From contig CAZCZE010000001.1 of assembly GCA_964503125.1 (NCBI GenBank), positions 62,001 to 126,000 of the forward strand: DNA of 64,000 bases, read 5' to 3'. The position numbers and the translations under genes were made by a program. This DNA is from FEN-1219 sp964503125. GTDB taxonomy: Bacteria > Pseudomonadota > Gammaproteobacteria > Steroidobacterales > Rariloculaceae. Position 1 is the stretch's first letter. Each line of letters opens with the position of its first letter. Shown here piece after piece: positions 7,463 to 15,364 of the stretch. A model generated the notes under the pieces. That model saw nothing but the letters and a program-made list of their open reading frames with translations, did not search any database and was not told where the DNA came from.

Positions 7463-9445
7463 TCAGAACGCCCAGCGCGCTCGCAAGATCGCGCTGCGCT
7501 CGATCTGTTTGCCGGCGAATTCGACGTGTCGCGCATCGTTGAGGTTGTCGACCGACAGCGAGATGTCGAGATTCTCGCGCGGCGACCAGACGGCACCGGC
7601 GTTGACGGCGAGGTAGCTCTCGACGTCCTGGTTCGGCAGCTCGTCGACGTAGCGCACGCCCGTGTACAGCTCGACTCCGCGGGGTAGGTCCACATACGAG
7701 TAGACGGCCGCCTGATTCTCGGGGCTGTTACCGCCCTCGACGACGCGCGAGGTGTCGCGACTTCCGGGCTCGGTTTCGAGGTCGAGATCGAGGCGCGTGT
7801 ATTGGAAGCGCAGCCGCCAGCGTTCCGCGGGCTGCCAGCTCGCCACGAACGTGCCACCCGTCGCGGTTCCGGTTAGAAGGTTGCCGAGCGTCTGCGGCAA
7901 CACCGCATAGGGCAGCGGCGGTGTGAGCACGACGATCGGGTTTTGCGGCTCGACAGTCTGTAGCCGATCGTAATCGTGGCGGAAAACAGCGACGTCGAGC
8001 GACAGGTGCTCGGCGGGACGCACGCGGTACCCCGCCTCGGTTGCGACGAGCTTCTCGGAGTCGAAGTCGCGACTGCCGTCGGCGGTCACATAGAGCGGGA
8101 TGGTCAGCATGCCGACGGGGACAGTGAGGCGCAGGTCGGCGTCCAGGCGTGACGGAATTCGCGCCGCGCGCGAGACGGCACTCCAAAACGCTCGCCGCTC
8201 GTTGATGATCCACGAGAATCGCGCGGACGGCTGAACCTCGAAGCCAGTGTAGTCGTTGTGCTCGAACTTGGATCCAAGGGTAACGAACATCCGTTCGTTC
8301 CTGAGCGCAATCTTGTCCTGCAGAAAAACGCTCCACGTGCGGTCCTGGCGTTCGGCCGGGTCGAACCTGATGAACGTCGTATTGTCGATCTCGTCCCCGG
8401 TCCACCGAAACCCGGTGCCCCACAGCACGTCGTGAGCCCCCGCGGGCCGCAGGCGGTGCTGGAAATCGACGTCGAACGTGTCGCGGCGTTCGGCGTACGT
8501 GTTCGGAATGTCGCGGCTCGTGTAGTCATAGGAGGTCTGGAGCGACAGGTCCGCGCCGTCGTCGAGCGCTCGGCTCCAGCGAGCGAGCACGTTGCCGCCT
8601 GCAAGATCCGCCTTCCCCACACTACTGCCGGCCGGCAGGGTCCCGAGCACGAACGGGTCTTGGAACACACCGGCCTCGTCGCCGCTATAGATGTCGCCCT
8701 GCAACGTGACACTGTCGGCGTCGCCGCGCGCCCAATCGAAGCGGAAGCCGCCTTGGGCCAGGCGCGCCTCATCGATTCCGTCGGCGCCGGCCAAGTTTTT
8801 GAGCGAGTCTCTGTCCCACGCCTTGACGTAGCCGCGCGCGGCACCCCCGCCGCGCAGCGCCGCGCCGTAGCGAAATCCCGCGAAACCCTGCTCCTCGTTG
8901 CCTCCGCCGACCTCCGCGAACCCACCGCTCGTAGCAGCGGCCGGGCGCGTGATCACGTTGATGACGCCGTTGACGGCGTTCGCGCCCCACAGCGTGCCGC
9001 CCGGGCCGCCGATCACCTCGATTCGCTCGACATCCTCGAGGAGCACGTCCTGAACGTCCCAGAACACGCCCGCATACAGCGGCGAGTAGACGCTACGCCC
9101 ATCGATGAGCACGAGCAGCTTGTTGGCGAGATCGCTGTTGAATCCACGGATCGTGATCGACCAGGAGTGGGCGCTACGCCGCGCCACCTCGACGCCCGGC
9201 GCGAGCCGCAATGCTTCCGCGATCGTGGTGACGCCCGAGCGCCGGATCTCGTCGCGTGTGATCACGAACACGGCTGCCGGCGCGTCCGCTAGCCGCTCCT
9301 CGACTCTCGACACGGTCGTGATCTTGAGATCGGCAAGCTCTTCGATGCTCAAATCGAGCAGGTCCGCTTCGGCGCCATGCGCGCGGGGTGCTGCGGCCAG
9401 CACCAACGCGGCTGCGACTCGGGCCAACGCTCCTCGGGCTACCAT
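7463..9445 (-). CDS. TonB-dependent outer membrane receptor
   Basis: A 660-residue receptor. It starts with a signal peptide (cut near PRAHGAEA), followed by DLSIEELADLKITTVS, a signature of receptors that travel with YfiR-type proteins. The plug domain follows (about residues 50-165; ITIRGFNSDLANKLLVLIDG, GGPGGTLWGANAVNGVINVI), then a 22-strand beta barrel ending in the outer-membrane signal RARWAF with a terminal Phe. It would import a siderophore, metal chelate or other bulky substrate using TonB energy. No FecR-like regulator is adjacent. It is divergent from the PDE/YfiR/kinase genes, with 284 bases between them, suggesting a shared control region. The substrate is not evident. Confidence 0.92.
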   Translation of the reverse strand: MVARGALARVAAALVLAAAPRAHGAEADLLDLSIEELADLKITTVSRVEERLADAPAAVFVITRDEIRRSGVTTIAEALRLAPGVEVARRSAHSWSITIRGFNSDLANKLLVLIDGRSVYSPLYAGVFWDVQDVLLEDVERIEVIGGPGGTLWGANAVNGVINVITRPAAATSGGFAEVGGGNEEQGFAGFRYGAALRGGGAARGYVKAWDRDSLKNLAGADGIDEARLAQGGFRFDWARGDADSVTLQGDIYSGDEAGVFQDPFVLGTLPAGSSVGKADLAGGNVLARWSRALDDGADLSLQTSYDYTSRDIPNTYAERRDTFDVDFQHRLRPAGAHDVLWGTGFRWTGDEIDNTTFIRFDPAERQDRTWSVFLQDKIALRNERMFVTLGSKFEHNDYTGFEVQPSARFSWIINERRAFWSAVSRAARIPSRLDADLRLTVPVGMLTIPLYVTADGSRDFDSEKLVATEAGYRVRPAEHLSLDVAVFRHDYDRLQTVEPQNPIVVLTPPLPYAVLPQTLGNLLTGTATGGTFVASWQPAERWRLRFQYTRLDLDLETEPGSRDTSRVVEGGNSPENQAAVYSYVDLPRGVELYTGVRYVDELPNQDVESYLAVNAGAVWSPRENLDISLSVDNLNDARHVEFAGKQIERSAILRARWAF

Positions 9446-9729
9446 CGACGGCTCTGGGGGATATTGCCGATACTTGAAATAACGTAGCGCCGGCGCCCGT
9501 GGTGCTGGGCCGACTCACGTCACACTTCCCGTTATTCACTTGCGTGCAACACGCACTCTGTCAAACCGTGACTCGCGTCCCGGTTGCCGCGAGGTAGACG
9601 GCTAGACTTGGAAAAGTCGCCGCCGATGGCATGGTTTGACGATCGGAGTCCATGGCTTTCAATGAGCTGGCAGCTCGCTTTTAACCGAGCGGCCGTCGAC
9701 ATCCGATAGGCACGCAACCGAACTCCACG

Positions 9730-12420
9730 ATGAACTCACGAGACAGGCCGACCAGCCAAGAGCCGACGACGGATCCAATCCGTGTGTTGATGCTGGAAGA
9801 CAACGCCAACGACGTCGAGCTCATCTTGAGCCAGCTCAGACGCGACGGGTTGCGAGTCGCCGAGCACGTGGTAGCGGACGAGCGCCACTTCCAGGCGGCG
9901 CTGGCCGATTTCGTTCCGCAGGTCATTCTTTCCGACTTCTCGCTACCGCGCTTCGACGGTCTTTCGGCGCTCAAAATCGCTCGAGCCAACGCGCCTACGG
10001 TGCCGTTCATCTTCGTATCCGGAACCATCGGCGAAGAGCGCGCAATCGAAGCGCTCCAGGGCGGCGCGTCCGACTACGTGCTCAAGGACAATCTTCGCCG
10101 CCTCGTGCCTGCGATACGAAACGCAATGCGCCAGCGCGAGGTTGCGCGATCTCGTGACCTGGCGGAAGAGCTCTTGAGACGTAGCGAGTCGCGGCTCCAA
10201 GCCATCATCGATACGTCGGCAGATTGGATTTGGGAGTGCAATGCAGAACGACAGTTCACGTTCTCGAGCCCGAGCATCGGGGCCGTCCTGGGTCATACGC
10301 GCCAGTCAGTTCTCGGGCGCAGCTCTCTCGACTACGTCGATGCCCGCGATCGCGAGCGTCTGACCGAGGCCTTCGAAGCCCTGTCCGTCGACGGATCGGA
10401 GGCGCAGCCGCTGACGTTACGATGGGCGCACAAGGACGGTTCATCCCGGTGGCTCGAGCGGAAGATGGTCGCGCTGCGCGCCGACGACGGTACGCTGCTC
10501 GCCTTCCGCGGCATCGACCGAGACGTGACGCCGCGCGTGCTACAGGAAGCACGCATCGGTCGCTTGAACCGTGCCCTACAGTTCTTGAGCGGCGCCAATT
10601 CGGCCATCGTGCGCTTGCGAAACCGGCGTGAGCTTCTCAAGGAGACCTGCCGGCTCGCGGTTCAGATCGGCGGGTACACGATGGCCACGGTGTACCTGCG
10701 TTCCAGCGAGAATCGGAAGGAGCCGCTCGTCCTGCGCGCCGTAAGCGCCGAGCAGGCAACGGCCAAACGACCGCCAAGCGAGCCCATGGACGGAGACGGA
10801 CCTGTCGGCCGCGCGATGCAGAGCGCCGAAGCCGTCATCGTCGCCGACCTCTCTGCGCCAGGCGTTCACGTGCCCGGCCAGGAGTCGCTCGCGCAGATGG
10901 GTGTGTGCTCGTGCATCGCAATGCCCTTCCTGATCGACGGCACCCCGATCGGCGCGGTGCTACTGCATGCGAACGAGCCGAACGCGTTCATCGGGGCCGA
11001 GCTCGACTTGCTGCACCGCTTCACGGCCAACATCGCTTTCGCGCTCCAATACCTGCACGACCGCGAAAGCATCGAATATCTCGCGTACTTCGACACGCTG
11101 ACGGCGCTCGCCAATCGATCGTTGTACGTCCAACGGCTCGATCAGATGATCGCCGCGAGCAAACGTGACGAGTACGATCTCGTGCTGTTGGTCTTCGATA
11201 TCGCGGGGCTCAACATCATCAACGACGGCCTGGGTCACCACACCGGGGATCTCGTGCTCCAGCTCGTGGCCGAGCGCATGAAGAACATCTTCCGCGACTC
11301 GAAGTGCCTGTGCTACCTCGGCGGCGGCCGCTACGCAGTGGCGTCCACGCATGGGCAGGACACGCTCGTAGCTACCACCGTCCTTCGCGAACGCGTGGAC
11401 TTTCTCTTCGATCGCCCGTTCGCCGTCGACAGCCAGGAGCTGCGGCTTTCGATCCGGGCGGGGTTCGCGCAGTTTCCGGAGGACGGCACCACTGCGGACG
11501 CCCTGCTGCACCATGCGCAGACGGCGCTCGATCACGCGAAGCAGGACGGCGCCCGCTACGTACGGCACGACCCGGCGATGAACGCAGCCGCCTCGGAGAG
11601 GCTGAGCCTCACGAACAGCTTGAGAACAGCGCTCGAGAGACAAGAGTTCGACGTGCACTATCAACCGAAAACGGCGGTCGCGACGGGTGGCGTCGACGGT
11701 GTGGAGGCGTTGCTGCGGTGGCCGGCGCGGGCCGTCTCCCCGAGCGTGTTCGTGCCGATACTCGAAGCCATCGGCCTCATCGACGACGTCAGCCGGTGGC
11801 TCCTGGAACGCGCCTTGATGGAGACGTCGCAGTGGACTCGCGCCGACGAGCAGGCCGTTCGCGTCGCCGTCAATGTTTCGCCGCTGCAGCTCCGCAGGGA
11901 GGAGTTCGCCGACGACGTGCTCACCGCGCTCGCGAGAACGGGCTCCGACCCCCGCCGCCTCGAGCTCGAGGTCACGGAGAGCACGTTGATGACGGACCCG
12001 TCGCGGGCCGCGGCGATCCTCGGTCACTTGCGCGAACGCGGCGTCACCGTCGCCATCGACGACTTCGGCACCGGGTATTCGTCGTTGCAGGTGCTGACGC
12101 GCCTTCCCGTCGACGTGCTGAAAATCGATCGTAGCTTCATCCAAGACCTCGTCACCAACGAGCGGCACCGGCTCGTGGTGCAGACCACCATCACGCTGGC
12201 ACAATCGTTCGGGCTCAAGACGGTGGCCGAAGGCGTCGAGACGGAAGCGCATGCGGACATTCTGCGCGACCTCGGCTGCGATGTTCTGCAGGGCTATCTC
12301 ATCCATCGGCCTGCACCGGCCGGCGTGATCGGGCGATGGCTCGCAGTCCAAAGCCAGCACGTTGCATCCGCATCCGGCGAAGCTTTGACGGAGCGGCCGA
12401 ATGCACGATCGCGTGCCTGA
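9730..12420 (+). CDS. REC-PAS-GAF-GGDEF-EAL cyclic-di-GMP phosphodiesterase
   Basis: An 896-residue cytoplasmic response regulator. Order: receiver domain (residues about 17-135, phosphate-accepting Asp69 in LSDFSLP), PAS (about 155-270), GAF (about 280-440), GGDEF (about 455-615) and EAL (about 630-885). The GGDEF active site reads LGGGRYAV, with Asp and Glu replaced, so diguanylate cyclase activity is probably lost. The EAL domain keeps EALLRW (Glu659), NVSPLQL, LEVTES, DDFGTGYSSL, LKIDRSF, AEGVET and QGYLIHRP, so it should cleave cyclic-di-GMP. A phosphorelay signal, perhaps from the downstream kinase, would control c-di-GMP breakdown. It heads an apparent operon with yfiR-like, kinase and receiver genes. 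Confidence 0.93.
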   Translation: MNSRDRPTSQEPTTDPIRVLMLEDNANDVELILSQLRRDGLRVAEHVVADERHFQAALADFVPQVILSDFSLPRFDGLSALKIARANAPTVPFIFVSGTIGEERAIEALQGGASDYVLKDNLRRLVPAIRNAMRQREVARSRDLAEELLRRSESRLQAIIDTSADWIWECNAERQFTFSSPSIGAVLGHTRQSVLGRSSLDYVDARDRERLTEAFEALSVDGSEAQPLTLRWAHKDGSSRWLERKMVALRADDGTLLAFRGIDRDVTPRVLQEARIGRLNRALQFLSGANSAIVRLRNRRELLKETCRLAVQIGGYTMATVYLRSSENRKEPLVLRAVSAEQATAKRPPSEPMDGDGPVGRAMQSAEAVIVADLSAPGVHVPGQESLAQMGVCSCIAMPFLIDGTPIGAVLLHANEPNAFIGAELDLLHRFTANIAFALQYLHDRESIEYLAYFDTLTALANRSLYVQRLDQMIAASKRDEYDLVLLVFDIAGLNIINDGLGHHTGDLVLQLVAERMKNIFRDSKCLCYLGGGRYAVASTHGQDTLVATTVLRERVDFLFDRPFAVDSQELRLSIRAGFAQFPEDGTTADALLHHAQTALDHAKQDGARYVRHDPAMNAAASERLSLTNSLRTALERQEFDVHYQPKTAVATGGVDGVEALLRWPARAVSPSVFVPILEAIGLIDDVSRWLLERALMETSQWTRADEQAVRVAVNVSPLQLRREEFADDVLTALARTGSDPRRLELEVTESTLMTDPSRAAAILGHLRERGVTVAIDDFGTGYSSLQVLTRLPVDVLKIDRSFIQDLVTNERHRLVVQTTITLAQSFGLKTVAEGVETEAHADILRDLGCDVLQGYLIHRPAPAGVIGRWLAVQSQHVASASGEALTERPNARSRA

Positions 12421-12445
12421 ACGAACGACAGCCCGTCGCACCGCG

Positions 12446-13012
12446 ATGCGGCACCTCGCGCGACTCGCCGCCGTCGTGGTCTCGTCGGCCCTTGCGGCTA
12501 CGGCCCTCATCGGCAGCGGCGCCGCGCAAACGAGCGCCTTGCAGGCGTCCGAGCGGACCATCAAGGCCGCGTTCCTCTTCAAGTTCGCGGAATACGTGGA
12601 TTGGCCGGCACCGCCCGTACGGCGTACCGACAGCCCGTTCGTGTTCGGAGTGTTGGGCTCCGGTGCCCTGGCAGACGACCTGCTCCGAATGACCGCGGAT
12701 CGAACGGTGGACGAGCGGCCGATCCGCGTCCGCCGCGTGACTCCCGACGACGTCATCGACGATTTGCAAGTGCTGTTCATTGCGGCCGATCAGAAGGGCA
12801 AGCTCGATGAGCTCCTGTCGTCGGCCAGAGGTCGCCCCATTCTCACGGTAACCGAATCAGAGGGAGCGCTCGCCAACGGCAGCGTCATCAACTTCACGGT
12901 GAATGGCGAGCGCGTCCGCTTCGAGGTGTCCCTAAATGCCGCACAGGTGAATTCGCTGAGACTGAACTCACGCCTGCTCGCCGTAGCGGAACGCGTCTAC
13001 GAATCGCCATAG
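12446..13012 (+). CDS. YfiR-family (DUF4154) periplasmic protein
   Basis: A 188-residue protein with a signal peptide (cut near GSGAAQT) and the DUF4154/YfiR core: IKAAFLFKFAEYVDWP at residues 36-51, FVFGVLGSG, QVLFIAADQ and the C-terminal VSLNAAQVNSLRLNSRLLAVA. YfiR of Pseudomonas is a periplasmic redox-sensitive repressor of a diguanylate cyclase. In this gene context, relatives sit between TonB receptors and CHASE-type kinases and are thought to relay a periplasmic signal. It lacks the paired cysteines of PA YfiR, so disulfide control is doubtful. The ATG at 12446 is used; a GTG or ATG near 12401 would overlap the upstream gene. Confidence 0.88.
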   Translation: MRHLARLAAVVVSSALAATALIGSGAAQTSALQASERTIKAAFLFKFAEYVDWPAPPVRRTDSPFVFGVLGSGALADDLLRMTADRTVDERPIRVRRVTPDDVIDDLQVLFIAADQKGKLDELLSSARGRPILTVTESEGALANGSVINFTVNGERVRFEVSLNAAQVNSLRLNSRLLAVAERVYESP

Positions 13013-13019
13013 CGGCACG

Positions 13020-14555
13020 ATGTCGAACCCCCGCTCATCGATTCACCGGAAGCTGTCCTACGTCGTGCTGGCGGCGACGTTCTTCGCGTTGGTGATCACC
13101 GGCACGGCCATGGCCTTTTACGATCTCCGCACGTTCAGGGAGACGCTCATCGCGGATCTGACGGCGCAGGCCGACATCCTGGGCCTCGCCGCAGCTCCGG
13201 CGCTCGAATTTCGCGACCCGGAGTCGGCGCAAGACTATCTTGCCCTGCTCGAAGCGAAGCCGAACATCATCGGCGCGGCGATCTATGTAGCCAACGGCAA
13301 CCTGTTCGCCTCGTATCCCAAAGACAAGGCGGCAGACCTCCCCGCGATTCCCGACGTCGACGGCCATCGCATCGAAGGTGACACCATCGGGCTCTTCAAA
13401 CGTATCGCTACGCGGCACGAAGTCCTCGGCACCGTGTACATCAGCGCGCGGTACGACATGCTCGCGCGGCTGCTCGGCTACCTTGGAATCATCGGTGGCG
13501 TAATGGCGCTCAGCCTCCTGACGGCCGTGGCGATATCGCGCAAGTTGCAGCAGAGCATCACGCGGCCGATCGAAGCCATCACCACCGTGGCCCGCCACGT
13601 CATGGATAAGCGCGAGTTCACGCAGCGGGCCGAGAAAACCACGGACGACGAGATCGGGCTCTTGGTCGACGCATTCAACGGCATGCTCGGCGAGATCGAT
13701 CGCCGAACCCAGATACTCGAGCAATCCAACCGCGATCTCGAGCGGGAGGTCAGCGAGCGTAATCGCGCCGAAACGGCGCTGCGTGCCAGCGACAATCGGC
13801 TACGTAGCCTGAATGCGGAGCTCGAAGAGCGAGTCGCGGCACGCACGGCTCAGCTCCAAGCGGCCAACAAGGATCTCGAGGCATTCAGCTACTCGGTCTC
13901 GCACGACCTACGCGCACCGATACGGGCGATCAGGGGCTTCTCGACACTGCTCCTCGAAGACCACGGCACGGCGCTCGACGCCGAAGCGCAGCGCAAGCTC
14001 AACGTCGTCATCGGGGAAGCCGGCCGCATGGGCAACCTGATTGACGACCTGCTGGCGTTCTCGCGGCTCGGTCGCAAGGCTCTCGAGCCCAGCGAGCTCG
14101 ACATGCAGCAGCTCGCACGCACGGCGTTCGAACGGTTGGGCCAGGCAGACCAGGGGAAAGGCGTGGACTTCCGCTTGGGCTCGCTGCCGCGAGCGAAGGG
14201 CGATCGCAGCCTGTTCGAGCAGATTTGGATCAACTTGATATCCAACGCCATCAAGTTCTCGGCGAAAAAAGAGTCGCCGGTCATCGAAGTCGGCGGCATC
14301 ACCGCGGAGCACGAGCACGTCTACTTCGTGCGCGACAACGGAGCGGGCTTCGATGCCGCCTACCGCGATCGTCTGTTCGGCGTTTTTCAACGCCTGCATC
14401 ACGACCACGAATTTCCCGGAACGGGGGTTGGCTTGGCCCTCGTCCATCGAATCGTGACGCGACACGGCGGCCGAGTGTGGGCCGACGGCCAGGTCGACCG
14501 CGGTGCGACATTTCACTTCACGGTCCCCAAGGAGACGCCCGATGGAGGAGTTTGA
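13020..14555 (+). CDS. CHASE8-HAMP sensor histidine kinase
   Basis: A 511-residue membrane kinase. Two transmembrane segments (about residues 13-33 and 152-172) flank a periplasmic CHASE8-like domain (DLTAQADILGLAAAPALEF onward). A HAMP linker (about 173-228), a coiled coil, a HisKA domain with His295 in SHDLRAPIRAI and an ATPase domain (NLISNAIKFS, DNGAGF, GTGVGLALVH) follow. It starts eight bases after the YfiR-like gene and overlaps the receiver gene by 14 bases. The likely path is YfiR-like protein to CHASE8 domain to kinase, then phosphate to the single-domain receiver and perhaps to the EAL protein. Confidence 0.92.
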   Translation: MSNPRSSIHRKLSYVVLAATFFALVITGTAMAFYDLRTFRETLIADLTAQADILGLAAAPALEFRDPESAQDYLALLEAKPNIIGAAIYVANGNLFASYPKDKAADLPAIPDVDGHRIEGDTIGLFKRIATRHEVLGTVYISARYDMLARLLGYLGIIGGVMALSLLTAVAISRKLQQSITRPIEAITTVARHVMDKREFTQRAEKTTDDEIGLLVDAFNGMLGEIDRRTQILEQSNRDLEREVSERNRAETALRASDNRLRSLNAELEERVAARTAQLQAANKDLEAFSYSVSHDLRAPIRAIRGFSTLLLEDHGTALDAEAQRKLNVVIGEAGRMGNLIDDLLAFSRLGRKALEPSELDMQQLARTAFERLGQADQGKGVDFRLGSLPRAKGDRSLFEQIWINLISNAIKFSAKKESPVIEVGGITAEHEHVYFVRDNGAGFDAAYRDRLFGVFQRLHHDHEFPGTGVGLALVHRIVTRHGGRVWADGQVDRGATFHFTVPKETPDGGV

Positions 14556-14982
14556 GCACGTCGACATTCTGCTCGTGGAGGACAATCCACACGACGCCGA
14601 ACTAACGATGCGTGGCCTGTCGGACCAGAAGCTCGCCAACAACATCACGTGGCTCAAGGACGGCGCCGAAGCGCTCGACTACGTGTTCCGTCGCAACGCG
14701 TACGCGGGGAGATCCGACAACGGCCCACGCTTGATTCTGCTCGACCTCAAGATGCCGCGCGTCAATGGTATCGAGGTGACGAGAGCCATCAAGAGTGACG
14801 AACGAACGAAACGGATACCCATCGTCGTCATGACGTCGTCGAAGGAAGAGAGCGACATCATGGACAGCTACAACCTCGGCGCGAACAGCTACATCGTCAA
14901 GCCGCTCGACTTCGAATCGCTGGCGGAGATTGCCCGCCAGGCGGGCTTTTACTGGCTGGCCATCAACCGAGTCGCCTCGTAA
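14542..14982 (+). CDS. Single-domain response regulator (Rcp1-like)
   Basis: A 146-residue receiver domain without an output domain. The acidic pocket is VEDNPHDAE, the phosphate acceptor is Asp68 in LLDLKMP, the conserved Thr/Ser is in VVMTSS, and the Lys is in VKPLD. The longer loop between strands 2 and 3 is that of Rcp1/CheY-like regulators paired with bacteriophytochrome-type or CHASE kinases. The ATG at 14542 is preceded by AAGGAGA and lies inside the kinase gene, so translation is coupled. It probably works as a phosphate shuttle or a protein-protein switch. Confidence 0.92.
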   Translation: MEEFEHVDILLVEDNPHDAELTMRGLSDQKLANNITWLKDGAEALDYVFRRNAYAGRSDNGPRLILLDLKMPRVNGIEVTRAIKSDERTKRIPIVVMTSSKEESDIMDSYNLGANSYIVKPLDFESLAEIARQAGFYWLAINRVAS

Positions 14983-15024
14983 CCCTCAAGGCCAGCTGCG
15001 GCGCTCGATGCGCTAGAGATCGCG

Positions 15025-15265
15025 CAACCCCCGAGCGCACCGCCGGCCGCGCCGATCAACGTAGCCTCGACGAGCACCGAGACGACCACGGGAAATGCGC
15101 CGAAGCCGAGCGCGCGCAGCGTCGCGATCTCTCGCGCGCGACGGTACCGACGAGCGCCGTCATCGTGCGCGACTGCTCCTCGTAGTACTGGCGCTCGGTG
15201 AAGACGCGCACGTTGAGGCGCGGATCCGCCGGCAAAACGACCAGATTCGCCTCCTCCGCCGAGCG
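15025..15265 (-). pseudogene. Frameshifted remnant of an FtsX/MacB-type permease
   Basis: On the minus strand one frame encodes NLVVLPADPRLNVRVFTERQ followed by YYEEQSRTMTALVGTVA, and a second frame continues with REIATLRALGFGAFPVVVSV and LVEATLIGAAGGALGG. Both are hallmarks of the C-terminal part of MacB/LolC-type ABC permeases, in this order. The transmembrane stretch normally between them is missing, and no start, ATPase partner or intact frame remains. It is a decayed gene piece bordering the double MoaF gene. Confidence 0.75.
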
Positions 15266-15364
15266 CGAGCGCGCCGCGTCGTTGCTGCGGAGTGCGGCAG
15301 CGGGAACGTGTTGCCTCCGCCACCCGGCGCGGCTAGGCTCGTGACACGAACGGGGGGAACAAAC

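Noticed and set aside
9446..9729. Possible small gene or RNA between the TonB receptor and the EAL gene
   Set aside because: Open frames there (for example near 9532-9717) have no ribosome site or family pattern; the region is best read as a divergent promoter region.
11280..11345. Active diguanylate cyclase site
   Set aside because: The GGDEF loop reads LGGGRYAV, lacking the metal-binding acidic residues, so activity is unlikely.
10960..12780. Long open frame of 606 codons on the minus strand opposite the GGDEF-EAL gene
   Set aside because: It is a shadow of the real gene in high-GC sequence: no domain pattern, no ribosome site, rich in Arg/Ala/Gly, and it crosses the boundary to the YfiR-like gene.
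15095..15364. N-terminal extension of the MoaF gene to 15095
   Set aside because: It reads through the permease relic and is Arg-rich with no family similarity; a good ribosome site precedes the GTG at 15365.
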